Positions 17,806 through 24,318 of a stretch of 64,000 bases of DNA are shown piece after piece. Each line of letters begins with the position of its first letter. The stretch's first letter is position 1. The notes beneath the pieces are model-generated. The model was not told where the DNA came from. It saw only the letters and a program-made list of their open reading frames with translations, and ran no database searches. Made by a program: the position numbers and the translations under genes. The DNA comes from an uncultured Methanomethylovorans sp. (lineage in GTDB: Archaea > Halobacteriota > Methanosarcinia > Methanosarcinales > Methanosarcinaceae): contig NZ_OY782870.1 of NCBI RefSeq assembly GCF_963678545.1, positions 1,860,001 to 1,924,000 of the forward strand, written 5' to 3'.

Positions 17806-18084
17806 ATGACCGAAATGGCAATAGATGAGCTGCTCAGGTGGATAATAAGTGTTGATAGGCGCCTTATTCTTCTGGAGTATATGAGAAAACATACGGTTGC
17901 TAATGCTTCTGACATCGCTCATGAGAATGATAGATCTATCCAGAACATTAGCCGTGCCTTAAAAGAATTAGAAGATATGGGTCTAATAGAATGTCTGACT
18001 CCGACAAAAACGACATGGAAAAAGTACATCCTCACCGACAAGGGAAAAATGGTAATGGATAAGATGGAAGGAAAATATATTTAG
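17806..18084 (+). CDS. Winged-helix regulator, 92 aa
   Basis: A single winged-helix domain. RRLILLEYMRKHTVANASDI, the recognition region RSIQNISRALKELEDMGLIE and the wing TTWKKYILTDKGKMVMDKME resemble MarR/ArsR-like archaeal regulators. There is no ligand domain. A TATA-like element (AAAATATATAATG, about 17761-17773) lies about 35 bp upstream of ATG 17806. The neighbours are a convergent carbonic anhydrase homologue and the XRE gene, so the target is unknown. Confidence 0.8.
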   Translation: MTEMAIDELLRWIISVDRRLILLEYMRKHTVANASDIAHENDRSIQNISRALKELEDMGLIECLTPTKTTWKKYILTDKGKMVMDKMEGKYI

Positions 18085-18094
18085 TAAATTTTCA

Positions 18095-18649
18095 TCACTC
18101 ACTTTCAACTTCCATCTCAAGAGCCTTGTATCCTTTCACAAGGTTAATATTAGCTCTTACAACCGAATTTTTAAATTCTGCTAATTCTGAAGAAGTGTTT
18201 TCCAGATTTTCTACAGTATGCTGTTCAGTTATAGCCATGCCATCAGGTACTACTTTTCCTTCAGGGACAATAATCTTTCTTACAGTAGCATTATGCATGA
18301 CCAGACTATCATCACCGACAGTGCAGTCAAATACCACTGATCCAAAACCGACAAAACATCCTTCTCCTATGTAACATGGGCCGTGTACGATGCACCCATG
18401 AGCGAGGGAAGTGTTACTGTTTACAATGACCTGTGAATGGGAAAGAGCGTGTATGATTACATTATCCTGAACATTACAACCATCACCAATTATTATTGAA
18501 GAATCTGGTTCATCGGCTCTGATAATCGCATTATGTGCCACAAAGACATTATCGCCAATAGTGACATTTCCAATAATGATAGCTGTTTCAGATATCCATG
18601 CCTTTTTGCTGATCTTTGGTTTTTGCTTTTGTGGATTTTGGAATTGCAT
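18095..18649 (-). CDS. Gamma-class carbonic anhydrase-like protein (CamH type)
   Basis: A 184-residue left-handed beta-helix protein. The metal-binding histidines fit His67 (VIIHA), His84 (LAHG) and His89 (IVHG). Arg44 and Asp46 (RADE) and Gln61 (NVQD) match the active site of archaeal gamma carbonic anhydrase. No signal peptide is present and the acidic proton-shuttle loop of Cam is missing, so it belongs to the CamH-like group. It probably hydrates CO2 in the cytoplasm. The final helix (about 150-175) is the one that packs the trimer. Confidence 0.85.
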   Translation of the reverse strand: MQFQNPQKQKPKISKKAWISETAIIIGNVTIGDNVFVAHNAIIRADEPDSSIIIGDGCNVQDNVIIHALSHSQVIVNSNTSLAHGCIVHGPCYIGEGCFVGFGSVVFDCTVGDDSLVMHNATVRKIIVPEGKVVPDGMAITEQHTVENLENTSSELAEFKNSVVRANINLVKGYKALEMEVESE

Positions 18650-18804
18650 CTCACACCCCTCTTTTATTATTATATTTGGTTTTTAGCATGCAGTTCATTT
18701 TCAATGAATTAATATGAGAAAATATGAGAGTTTATTTAAATCTGTTGCTTGGAATAATGGCTAAAAAACAAACTTATATGAAAATCCAGCAGAATCCTCT
18801 AAAG

Positions 18805-18936
18805 GGCTCTGTAGAATACCTATTAAAATCAATATCCACAGCCAGAAAGAGTTGTTTTCTAAAGATACCTAGAGAAACATTTGAGAAAAATCTTAATTCT
18901 GTTTCTTGCTTGAATATCGAAGATTTCTACAGAGCT
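18805..18936. repeat. MITE-like element, copy A
   Basis: About 130 bp bounded by GCTCTGTAGAAT at the left and TTTCTACAGAGC at the right, nearly perfect inverted repeats. The interior shares GATACCTAGAG and GTTTCTTG at matching positions with copy B at 27611-27738. Both ends match the TTTCTACAGAGCC end of the ISL3-family relic near 44124. An 84-codon frame (18724-18978) crosses it but is not a gene. Confidence 0.6.
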
Positions 18937-19030
18937 CAATTATATTTGTCAAAAAATGTGATTTTTACTAATTTTTAAGACATTTTATATTTTATGTAAC
19001 TCTGTCCGTGAGCAAAATCTTTATCTCCCA

Positions 19031-19054
19031 GTATTTCAAATAATATTGAAATAC
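19031..19054. promoter_or_regulatory. Inverted-repeat operator 1, upstream of thioredoxin-usp-permease
   Basis: GTATTTCAA and TTGAAATAC form perfect 9-bp arms separated by 6 bp. The site lies 53 bp upstream of the small thioredoxin start. The form resembles ArsR/SmtB operators. A near-identical copy lies at 21281-21304. Confidence 0.65.
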
Positions 19055-19106
19055 CTATTGTTTGTTTTGTATTATACCAATATTAAATACAACAGGATGA
19101 ATCAAA

Positions 19107-19340
19107 ATGAAGTTGGAAATACTCGGAACTGGTTGCAAGAAATGTAAGATGACTAAGGAAATCGTAGACAAAGCAATTGCTGAAACCGGAGTAAAGGCTG
19201 AAGTTATAAAAGTAGAAGACTTAGAAACTATAATGTCTTATGGTGTAATGCTCACTCCTGCATTGGTAGTTGATGGGGATGTAAGAATAGCAGGAAAAGT
19301 ACCATCCATCGATGATGTCAAGAAGTGGATTTTAAAATAA
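19107..19340 (+). CDS. Small CxxC thioredoxin-like redox protein
   Basis: A 77-residue MTH895-type glutaredoxin/thioredoxin-fold protein with the active site GTGCKKCKM (Cys11, Cys14), the cis-proline loop MLTPALVVDG and the C-terminal SIDDVKKWI. This family is encoded next to permeases and arsenic-resistance genes in many archaea and bacteria and probably reduces a metalloid or a transporter cysteine. It begins a plus-strand module with a universal stress protein and an ArsP-like permease. Confidence 0.9.
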   Translation: MKLEILGTGCKKCKMTKEIVDKAIAETGVKAEVIKVEDLETIMSYGVMLTPALVVDGDVRIAGKVPSIDDVKKWILK

Positions 19341-19397
19341 GTCTTTTGAATTGTAATGTAACTGAGCTTTTAGTACTTATCAGAAATGGGAGGGCAA

Positions 19398-19868
19398 ATG
19401 ACTAGTACTGTTCAAAAAATATTGATTGCAACTGATGGTTCTGATTATAGTAAAAATGCTATAATTCAGGGAATGGAACTTGCAATATTGGTAAATGCCA
19501 AAGTTTATGTTCTATATGTTCTTGACAAAAAAGCATATGCACCTCCTATATTGAAAACATCGATTTCTCTGGGTTCTAAATGGGATGTCATTGAAGAAAC
19601 ATTGCGTCAAGAAGGAGATGAAGCTATCCAATATGCCAAGAAGATTGCAGAGGATAAAGGAGTAGATATTGAAACTGTAATTTTGGAAGGGGCCCCTGCT
19701 CATACAATCCTTGAGTTTGCAGAACAGAGCAAAGTAAATCTTATAATTCTAGGAGCTCTTGGAAAGGGTAGATTCGAAAGATTTCTACTTGGCAGCGTAG
19801 CGGATAAAGTTGTAAAACATTCTAAAATCTCTGTTCTTTTGGTTACAGATCAAATCTTTAATTCTTAG
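19398..19868 (+). CDS. Universal stress protein (UspA family)
   Basis: A 156-residue single-domain protein with KILIATDGSDYSKNAI at the start and the ATP-binding signature LGALGKGRFERFLLGSVADK, then VVKHSKISVLLV. The G-2x-G-9x-G(S) pattern is present, so it should bind ATP. ATG 19398 is chosen because GGGAGGG lies just before it; ATG 19386 overlaps that site. It is the middle gene of the module and likely supports stress survival. Confidence 0.9.
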   Translation: MTSTVQKILIATDGSDYSKNAIIQGMELAILVNAKVYVLYVLDKKAYAPPILKTSISLGSKWDVIEETLRQEGDEAIQYAKKIAEDKGVDIETVILEGAPAHTILEFAEQSKVNLIILGALGKGRFERFLLGSVADKVVKHSKISVLLVTDQIFNS

Positions 19869-19927
19869 ATTCCATGTTATTAGATTTCACACCAAGATGA
19901 ATGAATTATTAGAAGAAGTTGATTATA

Positions 19928-20893
19928 ATGATTGATATCTTTTATCCTTTGCAATGGTTGGCAGATAAGCTTACCTATGATATTTTTGGCATTGTTCAAG
20001 GGACATCCCTTGCAAGTAGTGTAAATTTCATAATCTATGACGTAATGAAGATCTTTGTTCTCCTATGTTTCATGATATTTTTTGTAGCATATATTAGAAC
20101 CTATGTTACACCAGAAAAAACAAGAAGGATACTTGGAGGCAAAAAAGGTGTTCAGTATAATCTGATAGCATCGTTGGTTGGAACTGTTACTCCTTTTTGT
20201 TCATGCTCTTCTGTTCCCCTCTTCATAGGTTTTCTGGAAGCGGGAGTGCCACTTGGAGTCACATTTTCTTTCCTCATCACCTCTCCTCTAGTAAATGAAG
20301 CAGCTGTTGCTGTGCTGTGGGCCACAATTGGAACTAAGGCAACAGTGATGTATGTAACTTCAGGAGTGGCGATTGGTGTTATTGGTGGATATTTGATAGG
20401 TTTGTTAAAAATGGAAAAGTATGTTGCAGATTTTGTCTATAAGATCCATTCCAAGCAAGTTGCAGAAACAAAAATGAACCGAAAGGAAAGATTTGATTAC
20501 GCAGTAAATGAAGTAAAAGATATCGTTGGGAGAGTATGGATATACGTAATTATAGGTGTTACTTTAGGCGGTATTTTTCATGGGTATGCACCTGAAGGAA
20601 TATTGGCAAAATATGCAGGTAAAGATAATCCTTTGGCGGTTCCAATAGCAGTTCTTATAGGAGTGCCCCTCTATTCAAATGTGATGGGAATGATTCCTAT
20701 TATGGAAAGCTTAATAGGCAAAGGTTTACCAGTTGGAACGTCTCTTGCATTTCTAATGGGCGTAACTGCTCTTTCGCTTCCTGAAATGATTATACTTAAA
20801 AAAGTATTGAAAAAACAACTGATTGCGGTTTTCGTAACAATTGTGACAATTGCTATAATTTTTACGGGTTATTTATTCAATTACCTTATATAA
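19928..20893 (+). CDS. ArsP-type permease (PF03773 family)
   Basis: About 321 residues with eight or more hydrophobic helices. The diagnostic TPFCSCSSVPLFIGFLEAGV places paired cysteines (CSC) at the pore. FSFLITSPLVNEAAV and the second-half IGVPLYSNVMGMIPIMESL are the other conserved blocks. ArsP members export trivalent organoarsenicals such as methylarsenite; other members of this family have unknown cargo. Lying a few hundred bases from hgcAB, export of a methylated metal or metalloid is a reasonable but unproven idea. The TTG at 19919 is an alternative start. Confidence 0.85.
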   Translation: MIDIFYPLQWLADKLTYDIFGIVQGTSLASSVNFIIYDVMKIFVLLCFMIFFVAYIRTYVTPEKTRRILGGKKGVQYNLIASLVGTVTPFCSCSSVPLFIGFLEAGVPLGVTFSFLITSPLVNEAAVAVLWATIGTKATVMYVTSGVAIGVIGGYLIGLLKMEKYVADFVYKIHSKQVAETKMNRKERFDYAVNEVKDIVGRVWIYVIIGVTLGGIFHGYAPEGILAKYAGKDNPLAVPIAVLIGVPLYSNVMGMIPIMESLIGKGLPVGTSLAFLMGVTALSLPEMIILKKVLKKQLIAVFVTIVTIAIIFTGYLFNYLI

Positions 20894-20964
20894 TAAATTG
20901 TTCAAATAAATTACACCATTCAATTCGAATTGATGGAGATATGATTCTTAGAAATCATCTGCTA

Positions 20965-21242
20965 TCATTCTTTGTGATATGCCATTGTAAGCGTCTGATT
21001 CACAAAGGTGATAGCTTCTTCTTCAGAGTCCACCATCCTTATTATGACTTGCCCGTTCTGGAAAAAGTTCATCTATATTTTCCACTTTTCACCGCTACCA
21101 TACCTAATTTATCGGAATACTTACCATCTAAATATTTAGCTATTAATGGAAGATCGTTTTCTTCATCCAGTTGTGCAAGAATCCTCTATTTTCATGGATC
21201 AGCTATGCACGGAAAGACCTTTTCGGTATGTTCAACTCTCAT
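20965..21242 (-). pseudogene. Decayed Fe-S protein N-terminal domain downstream of hgcB
   Basis: The minus strand from ATG 21242 reads MRVEHTEKVFPCIADP, then stop codons, then in another frame RILAQLDEENDLPLIAKYLD and GMVAVKSGKY, and after a further frame change QVIIRMVDSEEEAITFVNQT. The composite resembles the N-terminal domain of methanogen iron-sulfur proteins that precede a CxxC-type cluster domain (LPYLN...TFKKEGR...I.VEDEEDA). The cluster domain is absent. It lies behind hgcB in the same orientation. Two or more lesions make it non-functional. Confidence 0.45.
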
Positions 21243-21280
21243 TTTGTTTCCTCGTTATATATAGCAGTGTTAAGTAGAAG

Positions 21281-21304
21281 GTACTTCAAGGATTATTGAA
21301 ATAC
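21281..21304. promoter_or_regulatory. Inverted-repeat operator 2, near hgcB and the decayed gene
   Basis: GTACTTCAA and TTGAAATAC with a 6-bp spacer differ from operator 1 (19031-19054) by one arm base. The site lies between hgcB and the start of the decayed minus-strand gene, 13 bp beyond a TATATATA run (21256-21263) suited to minus-strand transcription. The same regulator probably bound both sites. Confidence 0.6.
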
Positions 21305-21353
21305 CTTTTCCTTTATCTAATTTGCTTTTCAGCACAAATATTTCATTGATATC

Positions 21354-21659
21354 TCAGTTGCAACAAGATCCGTCTTCCCCTCCGCAGCAACATTCCCTAC
21401 TATCCATATCTTTACCTTTAAGAGCAGCACCTATCATTGCCCATGCACAACCTACACCACTCTGTACTTCGATTGCCTGAACAGGACAGTTTCGGGCACA
21501 AGCACCACATTCCATACAAGCAGATTGCTGCAAGAGTTCAACACGTTCTTTTCCTTCTCCAAAGACTCTATGAGGGCACACCTCTGTACATCGCAAACAG
21601 TTGATACACTTTTCAGGGTAGTATTGGAGAGTATTTTCACGATAAGAATTAAACATCAA
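21354..21659 (-). CDS. hgcB: Mercury methylation ferredoxin HgcB
   Basis: A 101-residue dicluster ferredoxin. Cluster motifs are Cys18-Cys21-Cys24-Cys28 and Cys48-Cys51-Cys54-Cys58, each followed by Pro. It also has the two HgcB-specific features: a lone cysteine (Cys71, SGVGCAWAM) and a C-terminal cysteine pair (Cys99-Cys100). HgcB re-reduces the corrinoid of HgcA and may pass Hg(II) through its terminal cysteines. Three extra cysteines (residues 90-92) lie near the tail. The start overlaps the hgcA stop by 4 bp, the usual pair arrangement. Confidence 0.93.
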   Translation of the reverse strand: MMFNSYRENTLQYYPEKCINCLRCTEVCPHRVFGEGKERVELLQQSACMECGACARNCPVQAIEVQSGVGCAWAMIGAALKGKDMDSRECCCGGEDGSCCN

Positions 21660-22726
21660 ATCACCTTCATCAATTTGATTACTCCTAATATAACTGAAAG
21701 TATTAGCCCGAAAACCGCCATCATTGCCATAATAGGTACATACCGATAGATCTCTTTTTTAACACCGGTCCTTGAAGTAAACGTGGTACACCCTGTAAAG
21801 TTAAGGGCTAAATACGCGGTCACAGTTGGCATCATTAAGAATAATATCACTGATATCAACACTTTCATTACAACAGATATTTCAGGGTTCAGATCAACGG
21901 ATATTGCAAAGGGAATGTTCGCCAATGCTCCAAGAATAAGTCCTTTGGTGCTAAAATCATGTGTAGGAATGAATGGAAGCAGAGCAGGAAAAATTATAGT
22001 TCCTGTGATTACTGTAGTTATTCCTGCAAGGGCAACAAGAGGACCAGCAAGGAAAAATAGAATGGTTGTAGCGACGATTGTGGGAAGTAGTGCATGTCTA
22101 AACTCTACTGGTGTGAGTACCAGACGGTCTTTGAATGAAAAATGAACTCTACGCATTTCAGGTGTTGCAGTATGCGTTTTAAGGTATTCGGGAAGATCAT
22201 TGGCGCGGACAGGGCCAAATTCGATCTTAAAACCAGACCTCCGTTGTACGTCATGAGCTGAGATTCCTGGAGCTCCAAGCTGTGGAAGTATTACAGTACG
22301 CTGGCGAACAATATTGGAAAGTCCTGACCACATAATGCGCTGTATCAGTTCTTCTGTCCCAAATGTACCTTTGCCCGCAGCACACCATACATTTATTCCC
22401 TTCGTATCCAGAACAAGAATATAACAATCAATTCCAGAAAGTGCTGAGCGCACGGCATCAAAGCTAAGAGTGTAATTTGCTGAAACAAAAACCAAAGAAT
22501 CTGGAGTAGGATTCCCTAGTTTGTAAAGGCCAGGTTTTATAATATGTCCCATTCGATTTACACCTAGTCTTGCAAATACATGATCAAGCCTATTTTTGAG
22601 AGTTAGCTCACTTGTAGTCTTCAGAATTTCAGATGCCTGAATCTTGTTTGTCAGAGTTATAAATTGACTTTTATCTGACCGAGGCTCACACGCGCATGGA
22701 GAACTAGTATTTTTGTTACTGGCCAT
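21656..22726 (-). CDS. hgcA: Mercury-methylating corrinoid protein HgcA
   Basis: A 356-residue protein. The soluble corrinoid domain (about 40-195) holds the cap-helix signature NVWCAAGK (residues 112-119), with Cys115 as the strictly conserved lower-axial cobalt ligand. A membrane domain (about 215-350) follows with five predicted helices. HgcA carries a methyl group on cobalamin and transfers it to Hg(II), forming methylmercury. The N-terminus has an extra Cys-X-Cys (SPCACEP). Related CdhD-type carbonyl-branch proteins lack the WCAAGK cysteine and the membrane domain, so the assignment is firm. It is preceded by an AbrB-type gene on the same strand. Confidence 0.95.
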   Translation of the reverse strand: MASNKNTSSPCACEPRSDKSQFITLTNKIQASEILKTTSELTLKNRLDHVFARLGVNRMGHIIKPGLYKLGNPTPDSLVFVSANYTLSFDAVRSALSGIDCYILVLDTKGINVWCAAGKGTFGTEELIQRIMWSGLSNIVRQRTVILPQLGAPGISAHDVQRRSGFKIEFGPVRANDLPEYLKTHTATPEMRRVHFSFKDRLVLTPVEFRHALLPTIVATTILFFLAGPLVALAGITTVITGTIIFPALLPFIPTHDFSTKGLILGALANIPFAISVDLNPEISVVMKVLISVILFLMMPTVTAYLALNFTGCTTFTSRTGVKKEIYRYVPIMAMMAVFGLILSVILGVIKLMKVI

Positions 22727-22741
22727 GGTCTGATCTCCTAT

Positions 22742-23038
22742 TCAATCACCTTTGTGCATAAGGGGTTCAAGTACCTCTTTTACCATTCCATTTAGATTCT
22801 CTGCTCTGATAAGAGCCAGACAGCAGATGCCACCGTCTTTTTCCCAACTTATCAAAGCAAGTTTAGTTCCTGTCTTAATACCAGCTTTTTCACGAACATC
22901 TTTAGGAAGTACCATCTGTCCTCTTTCATCAATGCTAAGAATTGCTTCTACATTATATGCAGAACAGGGATTACACTCGCATACAGGTACGGAGTCATTA
23001 AGGTCATTCTCTTTATTGGATACTCTCTTTTTGTTCAT
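22742..23038 (-). CDS. AbrB/MazE-type regulator upstream of hgcAB
   Basis: Ninety-eight residues. The AbrB swapped-hairpin domain (about 30-65) reads EAILSIDERGQMVLPKDVRE, then AGIKTGTKLALISW. The N-terminus carries a cysteine cluster VCECNPC, and two further cysteines lie in GGICCLALI. The Cys-rich context may bind a metal, making it a possible Hg- or metal-responsive regulator (inference). It is 15 bp upstream of hgcA and heads the operon. An AbrB-type protein next to hgcA is not part of the usual two-gene definition. Confidence 0.82.
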   Translation of the reverse strand: MNKKRVSNKENDLNDSVPVCECNPCSAYNVEAILSIDERGQMVLPKDVREKAGIKTGTKLALISWEKDGGICCLALIRAENLNGMVKEVLEPLMHKGD

Positions 23039-23071
23039 TTTAATCCTCTTACTTACTAATAGGATCTTCCA

Positions 23072-23100
23072 GGGATTTATATTCTTCTGAAAAATCAGAA
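23072..23100 (-). promoter_or_regulatory. Promoter of abrB-hgcA-hgcB with overlapping inverted repeat
   Basis: On the minus strand AATATAAAT (about 23083-23075) is a TATA box about 37 bp before the abrB start. TTCTGA-N4-TCAGAA (23085-23100) abuts its upstream edge at the BRE position, a plausible site for transcriptional control. The sequence differs from operators 1 and 2. Confidence 0.45.
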
Positions 23101-23209
23101 TGAACTGAAAATTAGGTTTTTATTCATGTGAAACTAAAGTGATTTAATGAAGTAAAAAAGATATTCCAGATAAACTTCATAGTAAGTACAAAATCTAATT
23201 TTATATCTC

Positions 23210-23674
23210 TTATATCTCTCTAATAAACACCACTCTATGCTCGCCAGGGCCGTTATAATCACGGACAACAGTGATCTCATCAATAATTTCATTTCCAATA
23301 AGCTTCATTCCAATACTTTTATGGAAACCAATGGAATCCAGATTTGTGGGTTTCGTTATAGCCTTCATTTTTATGCAACCCTTTTTTCTTGCGCATTCGA
23401 TAAAATGTTCATAGAGCAGCTGAGCTAAACCACATCTACGGTAGTCTTTTTTTACAGCCAATAAATGTGTGTAAGCTATTGGTTCTGTCTGAGAATAAAA
23501 GCCAAAAAGATAAGCGCATACTATTTCACGGTCCTTTATTACAAAAGCTGAATCTCCAAACTCATAGATCAAAGTAGGATGATGCAAGTGCAATGTTCTG
23601 TCACTACACCAAAAATCACTGATATTTTTAATTATCTGGTCAAAATCAGATTTAGTGCAATTTGATATTTCCAT
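23210..23674 (-). CDS. GNAT-family N-acetyltransferase
   Basis: A 154-residue acetyltransferase. YTHLLAVKKDYRRCGLAQLL is the acetyl-CoA pyrophosphate-binding motif A (usually R-x-x-G-x-G/A), followed by YEHFIECARKKGC and motif B with SIGFHKSIGMKLIG. It acetylates an unknown amine. It stands alone between the hgc operon and the MarR gene, with about 150 bp on each side. Confidence 0.85.
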   Translation of the reverse strand: MEISNCTKSDFDQIIKNISDFWCSDRTLHLHHPTLIYEFGDSAFVIKDREIVCAYLFGFYSQTEPIAYTHLLAVKKDYRRCGLAQLLYEHFIECARKKGCIKMKAITKPTNLDSIGFHKSIGMKLIGNEIIDEITVVRDYNGPGEHRVVFIREI

Positions 23675-23787
23675 TTTATCATTTCCTTTAAAAACCTAAA
23701 AGTAAGCTGAATTATATTGAGAATATTTGATAGAAAAAGGTTGTTTCAATGTTTTAATGGCGCGTTTCTTCTCAAATAACCAAAAGG

Positions 23788-23811
23788 TATATATGTTAGG
23801 TGAAGCCTAAC
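23788..23811 (+). promoter_or_regulatory. MarR promoter with adjoining operator
   Basis: TATATAT (23788-23794) is followed at once by GTTAGG-N5-CCTAAC (23795-23811), 20 bp before the marR start. A protein bound there would block transcription, as in autoregulated MarR operons. Confidence 0.6.
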
Positions 23812-23830
23812 TAATCAAAAGGACTAGAAC

Positions 23831-24250
23831 ATGACTGATAGAAAAGAGCATTTGTATGTGGTTTTTGAAAATCTTTTAAAGATCAAAAATGGATGCTCTT
23901 GTGAGGTCTTCTCTGAATGTGGGTTATCGGATATTACTGTAAAACAGGTTGGATATCTGAAAACTATTGATGAGCATGGAGAAGTGACTTTTAGCGGGCT
24001 TGCTAAGATCACTAGGAACTCTAAACCCACTATTACGGAGATTATTAACAAATTTGTAAGAATGGAGTGTGTGTACAGAGATCGATGTCCTGACGATGGC
24101 AGGATCTATTATATCCGATTGACGGAAAAAGGCCAGATGATAGCCCGTTCCGAAATGCATGCTTTGTTGAAAATGATAGAAAAAATGGCTGATTCATTGG
24201 ATGAGGATGAGATGGACACTCTTGTACAGATCTTAAGCAAGATGAAATGA
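23831..24250 (+). CDS. MarR-family transcriptional regulator
   Basis: A 139-residue winged-helix dimer. The recognition region reads GEVTFSGLAKITRNSKPTIT, then EIINKFVRMECVYR, and the wing CPDDGRIYYIRLTEKGQ. Four-helix dimerisation segments flank it. A cysteine pair in GCSCEVFSECG near residue 22 could sense redox stress or metal. The probable autoregulatory operator lies upstream, and lon follows 68 bp later on the same strand, so it may also control the protease. Confidence 0.9.
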   Translation: MTDRKEHLYVVFENLLKIKNGCSCEVFSECGLSDITVKQVGYLKTIDEHGEVTFSGLAKITRNSKPTITEIINKFVRMECVYRDRCPDDGRIYYIRLTEKGQMIARSEMHALLKMIEKMADSLDEDEMDTLVQILSKMK

Positions 24251-24318
24251 TTTTTTTTTATCGGCGTAGTTAGGGAAACTCAAACTAAATAACTTTCAAA
24301 AATATAGGGATGATAATA

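Noticed and set aside
18724..18978. An 84-codon plus-strand frame
   Set aside because: Most of it coincides with MITE-like copy A, and its sequence aligns at DNA level with the non-coding copy at 27611-27738, so it is not a gene.
20941..21264. A 107-codon plus-strand frame
   Set aside because: It is antisense to the decayed Fe-S-type gene, has no ribosome binding site, and has an amino-acid composition typical of a shadow frame.
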